In this document: positions 1 to 5,081 of the stretch, one piece after another
How positions within the stretch are numbered: the stretch's first letter is position 1
How the letters are laid out: the number at the start of each line of letters is the position of its first letter
Notes under the pieces: model-generated
The model's database searches: none
What the model saw: the letters and a program-made list of their open reading frames with translations, nothing else
Told to the model about the DNA's origin: nothing
Origin: Desulfuromonadales bacterium
GTDB taxonomy: Bacteria > Desulfobacterota > Desulfuromonadia > Desulfuromonadales > BM103
NCBI GenBank assembly: GCA_030640215.1
Contig: DAOWJU010000217.1
Coordinates: forward strand, 1-8,725
Reading direction: 5' to 3'
DNA: 8,725 nt
Translations under genes and position numbers: made by a program

Positions 1-73
1 TGACTTGTTTATAAAAGACACTTGCATCGCTCAACTGATATCTATATAGTGCGCTTTCTGGTGGCGAAAAAGC

Positions 74-102
74 TTGACTCGCCTTGGCAACTTTGTTAAA
101 AA
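74..102 (+). promoter_or_regulatory. Predicted sigma-70 promoter of the broken tRNA-Gln gene
   Basis: A -35 box TTGACT (74-79) is followed by a 17-bp spacer and a -10-like TAAAAA (97-102). The tRNA-Gln fragment starts 13 bases after the -10 box, the usual distance for a short tRNA leader. The -35 is a good match and the -10 is weak. Placement immediately before a tRNA 5' end supports the call. The first 73 bases of the window show no gene that I can recognise. Confidence 0.45.
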
Positions 103-115
103 CCACATCCTGTTA

Positions 116-140
116 TGGGGTGTCGCCAAGCGGTAAGGCA
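116..140 (+). pseudogene. 5' fragment of a tRNA-Gln gene
   Basis: These 25 bases match the 5' end of bacterial tRNA-Gln, differing from the E. coli gene as I recall it at a single base. Visible parts are the 5' acceptor strand TGGGGTG (116-122), the TC at tRNA positions 8-9 (123-124), and a D-arm with stem GCC/GGC (125-127 and 137-139) around the loop AAGCGGTAA. After the A at 140 the match ends abruptly. No anticodon arm, T-arm (no suitable GGTTCGA-type stem-loop) or 3' acceptor strand CACCCCA follows before the terminator at 179. The gene cannot make a functional tRNA as it stands. It is probably a scar from recombination, deletion or element insertion. The promoter and downstream terminator appear intact, so a short RNA could still be made. 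Confidence 0.75.
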
Positions 141-178
141 ATGCCAGGTGAATAAGTTAATAAATTAAGCTACTTACC

Positions 179-207
179 GGCAAACATGTGAAAATGTTTG
201 CCTTTTT
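179..207 (+). terminator. Rho-independent terminator after the tRNA fragment
   Basis: A perfect 9-bp stem, GGCAAACAT (179-187) with ATGTTTGCC (194-202), closes a 6-nt loop (GTGAAA) and is followed by five T (203-207). This is a textbook intrinsic terminator on the plus strand. It would end transcripts from the tRNA promoter or from genes left of the window. Confidence 0.8.
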
Positions 208-269
208 GTTTGCCATTTCAGTTTCGTTAGTCATCTGAAAACATCCAAAATCAATCGTGATTAAATGTG

Positions 270-304
270 ATCGCCTCTCCATTCCGGGGGGGGGGCGATT
301 TTTT
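270..304 (+). terminator. Terminator-like hairpin with a ten-G run
   Basis: ATCGCC (270-275) pairs with GGCGAT (294-299). The pairing can be extended inward by TCTCC against part of the G run, using G-U pairs. A T-run follows at 299-304. The 3' arm contains ten consecutive G (286-295), so several slipped pairings are possible. It reads as an intrinsic terminator on the plus strand, but the gene it would serve is not visible, since the stronger terminator at 179-207 lies just before it. Confidence 0.5.
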
Positions 305-307
305 CTT

Positions 308-332
308 GGTGCGTCACGTAGGGTGCGTGGCG
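308..332. repeat. Short direct repeat, REP-like GGTGCGT units
   Basis: GGTGCGTCACG (308-318) and GGTGCGTGGCG (322-332) are two imperfect copies spaced 14 bases apart. The TAGGGTGCGT core resembles common intergenic repeat units of many proteobacteria and cyanobacteria. Only two copies are visible and no clear palindromic partner was found, so this may be a decayed unit. Confidence 0.3.
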
Positions 333-527
333 CGTAAGAGGTATCTCTTAGTCGTTTTGGCACATTAGTGAGTTGTGATGAAGATGTGTTTTTTGTCAAA
401 TGAAGGATACCACTGGTTGAGATCATGAACTTCTGGATTGACTCGTAATTTGAGGACATCTGTAAGCAACTCTCCGGTTCGACGAACAGGAGTCGCATGC
501 TGGGTGGAGAGCCAAATGAATCAATTT

Positions 528-557
528 CCACTTAACGTCCGGAATGTGTTGAAGTGG
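528..557. repeat. Imperfect hairpin between accessory segments
   Basis: CCACTTAAC (528-536) pairs with GTT-G-AAGTGG (548-557), leaving one unpaired G (551) and an 11-nt loop. It lies 25 bases beyond the 3' end of the HNH gene. No T-run follows on either strand, so it is not a standard terminator. The function is unknown. Confidence 0.35.
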
Positions 558-581
558 GTGTGGTGGCATGTGATTAAGATG

Positions 582-1178
582 TCATAAAAGATCCTCAGCT
601 TTTGTTTTCTTTAATATTATGTTTTCTATTAACTTCTGAGGTAGCTCGTATTTGTCTATAAGTTTGTTTAAGTCCTCGCATGACTTCCAATCCTTAAGTA
701 TCTCCCTAAACAGTCTCTGCCGATCAATTTTTTCATGTGGTAGTTGTGAATGAATGCCACGATGCAATCTGGCTGTCACCAATTGAAGATGATAGGGATT
801 GCAACAACTGTTGCTTCCACATAAATGGTGAACTTCTTTTCCTTTCATTTTGCCCTGTTTCTCAATGTAATCTTTTGGGAAATGGGTTAGCAAGTACGAT
901 ATCCTATGGGCAAAATAGGTCTTAATTTCTGACCCTCTTTGGCTGTAAACACCATATCCGTCTTTCTCAATGAAACCAGTCCATGGCCAACATTCATTTT
1001 TGTCCCTACTTCTGTCAACTTTGCTCCAAAATTTGGCTACAAACGATATGTGAAGATCTTTTTTACTGGACGGCATAAATGGTAATCCGGTGATTTCACA
1101 TTCAATCAATTTATCTGAAAGACTTTTAGGAAAACGGGCAATAAGGTGCTCTAGATAATATACTAGCCTCACCTCCAT
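582..1178 (-). CDS. HNH endonuclease, phage or homing type
   Basis: The 198-residue product has the features of a stand-alone HNH nuclease. It shows a FWSKV segment (50-54), WPWTG (64-68) followed by DGYG, an AHR motif (90-92), and the core VHHLC (116-120) with CCNP (125-128) and YHL (129-131). His117/118, Asn127 and His130 are the likely HNH residues. Cys63, Cys120, Cys125 and Cys126 are possible metal-binding or structural residues. Residues 165-192 look like a C-terminal helix-turn-helix, as seen in some intron- or phage-encoded HNH enzymes. It is expected to cut DNA in the cytoplasm; its target is unknown. The start is uncertain: ATG at 1176-1178 has only a G-run directly before it. It may be coupled to the ORF whose stop lies 11 bases upstream; ATG at codon 35 is an alternative. 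The gene is AT-rich and opposite in strand to the fad operon, which suggests horizontal transfer. Confidence 0.8.
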   Translation of the reverse strand: MEVRLVYYLEHLIARFPKSLSDKLIECEITGLPFMPSSKKDLHISFVAKFWSKVDRSRDKNECWPWTGFIEKDGYGVYSQRGSEIKTYFAHRISYLLTHFPKDYIEKQGKMKGKEVHHLCGSNSCCNPYHLQLVTARLHRGIHSQLPHEKIDRQRLFREILKDWKSCEDLNKLIDKYELPQKLIENIILKKTKAEDLL

Positions 1179-1189
1179 CCCCCACTATG

Positions 1190-1333
1190 TCACATCTCGT
1201 GAATCAGCCTCTCCTGCATGTTCGTGGACTTAAGGCGTTTCTTGCACTTAGTTATATAGTGCCACAGCCGCCCAAGATTTCTTAGAGCCTTCGTCCAGAC
1301 AGTCATTTTCTTTTGATCCTTCCGCCCCGCCAT
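1190..1333 (-). CDS. Small basic protein of unknown function, 47 aa
   Basis: An ATG at 1331-1333 opens a 47-codon frame ending with TGA at 1190-1192. The peptide starts MAGRKDQKK and is very rich in Lys and Arg, with tryptophans at 13 and 24 and a single cysteine at 30. It has no signal peptide or membrane segment. Its stop lies 11 bases before the HNH start, so the two could be co-transcribed and translationally coupled. The ribosome-binding site is weak (GGAAA next to the start). I do not recognise a family. It could be a small DNA-binding partner, the remnant of a longer gene (the frame stays open a little upstream of the ATG without another start), or a chance ORF. Confidence 0.35.
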   Translation of the reverse strand: MAGRKDQKKMTVWTKALRNLGRLWHYITKCKKRLKSTNMQERLIHEM

Positions 1334-1381
1334 TTTCCATTCACAGCCATATTTGCTTTTTAATAGTAGTTTTAAAAAAAT

Positions 1382-1410
1382 GTTTTAAAAATACTTGACG
1401 TTAACGTGAA
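1382..1410 (-). promoter_or_regulatory. Possible divergent promoter for the 47-aa ORF and HNH gene
   Basis: Read on the minus strand, TTCACG (1410-1405) is followed by a 17-bp spacer and TAAAAC (1387-1382). The -35 box would share the inverted repeat with the fad promoter on the other strand. The surroundings are very AT-rich, so chance matches are likely. Confidence 0.25.
1395..1410. promoter_or_regulatory. Predicted MerR/LiuR-type operator
   Basis: TTGACGTTAACGTGAA is an inverted repeat with half-sites TTGACGTT and TTCACGTT, symmetric except at one position in each arm. Its ACGT-containing arms resemble the operators described for LiuR, a MerR-family regulator of acyl-CoA catabolism in proteobacteria (from memory; not checked against a motif). 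It covers the -35 box, and the promoter spacer is 17 bp rather than the 19-20 bp typical of MerR-activated promoters. That favours repression. The likely ligand protein is the MerR gene at 6881-7315. Confidence 0.55.
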
Positions 1411-1423
1411 CATACAATATAAA
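1395..1423 (+). promoter_or_regulatory. Predicted promoter of the fad operon
   Basis: TTGACG (1395-1400), a 17-bp spacer and TATAAA (1418-1423) form a strong sigma-70-like promoter. Transcription would start near 1430, giving a leader of about 75 nt before the fadN-like ATG at 1506. No other good promoter is seen between the operon genes. The -35 box is fully covered by the inverted repeat at 1395-1410. Confidence 0.6.
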
Positions 1424-1455
1424 CGAGTAAATGCTCGTTAGAGAGCAATAGCTCT
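1422..1455 (+). other. Two short hairpins in the fad leader
   Basis: AACGAG (1422-1427) pairs with CTCGTT (1434-1439) over a 6-nt loop. AGAGC (1442-1446) pairs with GCTCT (1451-1455) over AATA. The two stem-loops sit at or just after the predicted start of transcription, before the ribosome-binding site. They could stabilise the mRNA 5' end, or the first could be a second protein-binding palindrome. They lack a T-run, so they are not terminators. Confidence 0.35.
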
Positions 1456-1505
1456 ATTTGTGAGCGAAACATACTGTATCAAGGATAATTTAATGGAGAG
1501 GCCAC

Positions 1506-3875
1506 ATGAGACAGATTAAAAGAGCGGCAGTTCTTGGTGCCGGAGTGATGGGAGCTACTATCGCCGGACACCTAGCAAATGCGGGACTCGATGTCCTGTT
1601 GTTGGACATCGTTCCCGGAGAGTTGACGAAGCAGGAGGAGGCAAAGGGGCTCACCCTGGAGAGTCAGATCGTGCGCAACCGGTTTGCAGTCAATGGTTTG
1701 CAAGGTGCAGTGAAAAGCCGGGGGCTGTATCACAGAAACTTCACCAAGCAGATTACGGTTGGCAACTTCGAGGACGATATTGCCAAGCTCAAGGACTGTG
1801 ACTGGGTTGTTGAGGTCGTTGTGGAGAACATGGCGATCAAAAAGAGTCTGTTGACCGAGAAGGTGGTACCTAATCTCGCCGACGGTGCGATCCTGTCGAC
1901 CAATACCAGCGGCCTGTCAGTGAACGCTATGGCGGAGATGTTGCCGCAATCGGTACGTAAGAACTTCCTGGTGACGCACTTCTTTAATCCTCCTCGCTAC
2001 ATGCGCCTACTGGAACTTGTTCCCTGTAATGAGACTGATCCTGAAGTTATGGCTTACATGGCTGATTTCAGCAGTCGTCGCCTTGGCAAGGGTGTGGTTT
2101 ATGCCAAGGATACTCCGAACTTCATCGGTAATCGGATCGGCGTTTTCACCATGTTCAACGCCATGCAGCATATGCTCGATCTGAAGATGACTGTCGAAGA
2201 GGTCGATGCCGTGGCAGGACCGGCAACTGCTCGCCCCAAAAGTGCCATCTTCCGTACCTGTGATCTGGTTGGTAACGATACTCTCGTGCATGTCGCCAAC
2301 AACAGTTATGAGCTGTTGCCGAACGATGAGCAACGAGAAATTTTCAAAATCCCGGAATTTTTCAGCGGCATGATCGAAAAGGGGCTGCTTGGCAACAAAG
2401 TTAAGCAGGGCTTCTTCAAAAAAGACAAGACCGGGATCAATTTCTACGATTATATCAGTGGTGAATACAAGGCTTCAGAGAAACCAAAGTTCGACTCGGT
2501 GCTGGCCACCAAGGGTCTTGATGACCCGGCAAAACGCCTGCAGGCAGTTGTTGCCGGTAAGGACAAGGCGGCAGAATTAGCCTGGCGCAACTTGCGCGAT
2601 GCGCTGATCTACTCGGTCAAGCGGGTTCCGGAGATCGCTGATGATGTGGTTAATGTCGATAACGGTATGAAGTGGGGTTTCAGCTGGGAGTTGGGGCCGT
2701 TCGAGATGCTCGACGCCCTGGGTGTGCGCTACTTTGTAGAACGGGCCGAAGCTGATGGCGTTGAAGTTCCAGAGGTCCTGAAGCAGGTCGAGTCGTTCTA
2801 CAAGTTTGAGGGTGCACAAAAATACGCATGGGATTTGGTCGCTGGCGAATATCGCGAAATCACCTCCCCGTCGAACCAGATCAAATTCGACATTCTCAAG
2901 AGGGCCGACAAGGTGGTTGAGAGCAACTCCGATGCCTCGATTTTCGACCTGGGTGACGGCGTCTTCGGGCTGGAGTTTCACTCAAAGATGAACGCTATTG
3001 ATGATGACATTCTCAACATGACTGCCAAGGCGGTCGAACGGGCAGAAAATGAAGGCGTCGGCCTGGTCATCGGCAATCAGGGCAAGGTGTTTTCGGCCGG
3101 GGCAAATCTGGCGAAGATCGCTGCAGCCATCAATGACGGTAACTTCGATCAGATAGAACAGATCATCCGTGGTTTCCAAACCTCGCTGATGGTTGTTAAG
3201 TACGCCCATATTCCGGTGGTGGCCGCACCCTTCAATATGACCCTTGGTGGTGGTTGTGAAGTGGCTTTGCATGCCGATGCGATCAATGCTCATGCTGAAA
3301 CCTACATGGGTCTGGTCGAAATCGGGGTTGGCCTGCTGCCAGCCGGTGGTGGAACTAAAGAGATGGCACTACGGGCAATTGAAATGTCCGCTCCCTACCG
3401 TGCCGACGTCTCACCATTTTTGGGCAAACTGTTTAACAACATCGTCATGGCCAAGGTCTCCGGATCCGCTTTCGAACTGAACGACATGGGTATGATGCGC
3501 GCAGGTGATGCAATTACCATGGATATCGACAGTCTGATTGCCGATGCCAAGCAGAAAGTTCTGGCTCTGGCAAACAACTACCGGCCTAAACAACCTCTGG
3601 AAAATCTGAAAGCGCCTGGCCGTAGCGTCGCTTCAGCCCTCAAGAGCCAGATGTGGAATATGATGGCGGGTGGTTTTGCTACTGAATACGAAGCCGAAAT
3701 GGGCGCTATTATCGCCGAGGTTATCACCGGTGGTGATGTGCCGACCGGCACCTTGATCAGCGAGCAGCACCTGCTCGACCTGGAGCTGGAAGCGTTCCTG
3801 CGTTTGTGTGGTAACCCGAAAACACTGGAAAGAATCGAGCACATGCTTAAAACCGGCAAAGCGCTTAGAAACTAG
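1506..3875 (+). CDS. fadN: FadN-type 3-hydroxyacyl-CoA dehydrogenase/enoyl-CoA hydratase
   Basis: This 789-aa bifunctional enzyme would hydrate 2-enoyl-CoA and then oxidise (S)-3-hydroxyacyl-CoA with NAD. The N-terminal Rossmann fold has GAGVMG (11-16) and Asp34 for NAD. Ser135, His158 (in HFFNPP), Glu170 and Asn209 (in FIGNR) match the dehydrogenase active site. A helical dehydrogenase C-terminal domain follows, with a second copy near 360-430. The crotonase domain spans about 480-660, with oxyanion-hole segments FSAGANL (529-535) and LGGGCE (580-585). Glu585 and Glu605 are 20 residues apart, as in active hydratases. The dehydrogenase-hydratase order is the reverse of E. coli FadB and agrees with B. 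subtilis FadN, also 789 aa as I recall. GGAGAG (1495-1500) supports the ATG at 1506. It is the first gene of the operon. Confidence 0.9.
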   Translation: MRQIKRAAVLGAGVMGATIAGHLANAGLDVLLLDIVPGELTKQEEAKGLTLESQIVRNRFAVNGLQGAVKSRGLYHRNFTKQITVGNFEDDIAKLKDCDWVVEVVVENMAIKKSLLTEKVVPNLADGAILSTNTSGLSVNAMAEMLPQSVRKNFLVTHFFNPPRYMRLLELVPCNETDPEVMAYMADFSSRRLGKGVVYAKDTPNFIGNRIGVFTMFNAMQHMLDLKMTVEEVDAVAGPATARPKSAIFRTCDLVGNDTLVHVANNSYELLPNDEQREIFKIPEFFSGMIEKGLLGNKVKQGFFKKDKTGINFYDYISGEYKASEKPKFDSVLATKGLDDPAKRLQAVVAGKDKAAELAWRNLRDALIYSVKRVPEIADDVVNVDNGMKWGFSWELGPFEMLDALGVRYFVERAEADGVEVPEVLKQVESFYKFEGAQKYAWDLVAGEYREITSPSNQIKFDILKRADKVVESNSDASIFDLGDGVFGLEFHSKMNAIDDDILNMTAKAVERAENEGVGLVIGNQGKVFSAGANLAKIAAAINDGNFDQIEQIIRGFQTSLMVVKYAHIPVVAAPFNMTLGGGCEVALHADAINAHAETYMGLVEIGVGLLPAGGGTKEMALRAIEMSAPYRADVSPFLGKLFNNIVMAKVSGSAFELNDMGMMRAGDAITMDIDSLIADAKQKVLALANNYRPKQPLENLKAPGRSVASALKSQMWNMMAGGFATEYEAEMGAIIAEVITGGDVPTGTLISEQHLLDLELEAFLRLCGNPKTLERIEHMLKTGKALRN

Positions 3876-3886
3876 GGAGAATAATA

Positions 3887-5059
3887 ATGAAAACAGCATA
3901 TATTTTAGCGGCATACAGAACACCTGGGTGCCGGGCATATAAGGGTAAATTCAAGAGTGTCCGTCCCGATGATCTGGCTGCCAGCGCTATTAAAGGTCTG
4001 GTCGAGCGTACCGGCATAGAGGCTGGACAGGTGGAGGACGTGATCCTCGGCTGTGCATTCCCGGAAGCTGAACAGGGCTGGGATATTGCCCGCGTGGCAG
4101 CAATGAGGTCTGGGCTGCCGACTACGGTGCCCGGCATGACCATCAATCGTCTCTGCTCGTCCGGGTTGCAGGCAGTTGCCTTGGCTGCCGAACGTGTTCA
4201 GGCAGGTCATGCTGACTGCATCATTGCCGGTGGTGTCGAATCGATGACCAGTGTGCCACTGGGTGGCAACAAAGTGTCTCCCAACCCGACAATGGTCAGC
4301 GAATGGCCGGAATCTTTCATGGGGATGGGTATGACTGCCGAGGTTGTGGCCGAAAAATATGGCATCAGCCGCGAGCAGCAGGACATCTTTGCCGCCGCAA
4401 GTCATGAAAAGGCTGCCAAGGCGATTGCAGAAAAACGCTTCACTGAGGAAATTATTCCGATCGAAGTTGAACATGCGGCCTTGGTTGACGGGCAGATGAA
4501 AAAGAGAACTGAACTGGTCAGCATCGATGACGGTGTCCGTGCCGGAGTCACCGCAGCTGCGCTGGGGAAACTGCGGCCGGTTTTTAAGATGAACGGAACC
4601 GTCACCGCTGGCAATGCCTCACAGATGACTGATGGCGCCGCAGCAGTGTTGGTTGTGTCCGAGGAGTTCGTCAAGAAACTTGGCAAAGACCCGGTCGCCC
4701 GTTTTGTTTCCTTCGCTGTCAAAGGTGTACCTCCTGAGGTGATGGGAATCGGTCCCCTTGAAGCAATCCCTGCTGCGTTGAAAATTGCTGGTCTCAAGCA
4801 GGAAGATATCGGCTTGATCGAGCTGAATGAAGCTTTTGCGGCGCAGTCCCTGGCAATCATCAATGATTTGCAACTCAATCAGGAGATTATCAATGTCAAC
4901 GGCGGCGCGATCGCTCTGGGACATCCCCTCGGTTGTACTGGCTCCAAACTGACCGCTACCCTGTTGGCCGAAATGGACAAAAGAGACATCAGGTATGGCA
5001 TGGTGTCTATGTGTATTGGTTTAGGGATGGGCGCTGCCGGAATTTTTGAAAAACTTTAA
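3887..5059 (+). CDS. fadA: Acetyl-CoA acyltransferase (3-ketoacyl-CoA thiolase)
   Basis: The 390-aa product is a full-length degradative thiolase. It cleaves 3-ketoacyl-CoA with CoA to give acetyl-CoA and a shortened acyl-CoA, completing each beta-oxidation turn in the cytoplasm. The nucleophilic Cys90 lies in NRLCSSG, and His346 in GGAIALGHPLG. The second catalytic Cys376 lies in CIGLGMGAAG, and NEAFAAQ is also present. All catalytic residues are intact. The ATG follows fadN by 11 bp, and its AGGGAG ribosome-binding site overlaps the fadN stop, suggesting tight coupling. Acetoacetyl-CoA thiolase is an alternative within the same family, but the FadN and FadE neighbours favour fatty acid degradation. 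Confidence 0.9.
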   Translation: MKTAYILAAYRTPGCRAYKGKFKSVRPDDLAASAIKGLVERTGIEAGQVEDVILGCAFPEAEQGWDIARVAAMRSGLPTTVPGMTINRLCSSGLQAVALAAERVQAGHADCIIAGGVESMTSVPLGGNKVSPNPTMVSEWPESFMGMGMTAEVVAEKYGISREQQDIFAAASHEKAAKAIAEKRFTEEIIPIEVEHAALVDGQMKKRTELVSIDDGVRAGVTAAALGKLRPVFKMNGTVTAGNASQMTDGAAAVLVVSEEFVKKLGKDPVARFVSFAVKGVPPEVMGIGPLEAIPAALKIAGLKQEDIGLIELNEAFAAQSLAIINDLQLNQEIINVNGGAIALGHPLGCTGSKLTATLLAEMDKRDIRYGMVSMCIGLGMGAAGIFEKL

Positions 5060-5081
5060 TAACTGATTTGCGAGGTCACAC

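Larger units (their letters stand above)
208..581. other. Non-coding accessory stretch, no credible gene
   Basis: This AT-rich stretch holds the G-tract hairpin (270-304), a short direct repeat (308-332), a small perfect hairpin TAAGAG/CTCTTA (335-350) and an imperfect hairpin (528-557). A minus-strand frame is open across 157-531, but it begins with GTG, runs through both terminator hairpins and the G-tract, and has low-complexity, family-less content. I do not call it a gene. The stretch looks like decayed mobile or intergenic DNA. Confidence 0.5.

Noticed and set aside
450..500. Possible tRNA T-arm around GGTTCGAC
   Set aside because: The flanking bases do not form the required 5-bp stem with a 7-nt loop, and no acceptor strand complementary to the tRNA-Gln fragment follows.
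157..531. Minus-strand frame of 124 codons
   Set aside because: It starts at GTG without a clear ribosome-binding site, passes through two terminator hairpins and the ten-G run, and shows no recognisable domain or coding-like composition.
528..557. Integron attC site
   Set aside because: The AAC and GTT arms are only 11 bases apart with no L boxes or variable stem, well below the minimum attC size, and there is no cassette layout or integrase in view.
737..925. Plus-strand frame of 62 codons inside the HNH gene
   Set aside because: It is antisense to the conserved HNH coding sequence and is explained as a shadow frame.
116..1178. Group I or group II intron with an HNH gene inserted in tRNA-Gln
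   Set aside because: The break is after the D-arm rather than in the anticodon loop, no downstream exon is present, and I see no intron core motifs. The HNH gene is also on the opposite strand.
3887..4474. Long minus-strand frames opposite the thiolase and other fad genes
   Set aside because: They are shadows of strongly conserved plus-strand enzymes and lack ribosome-binding sites and recognisable domains.
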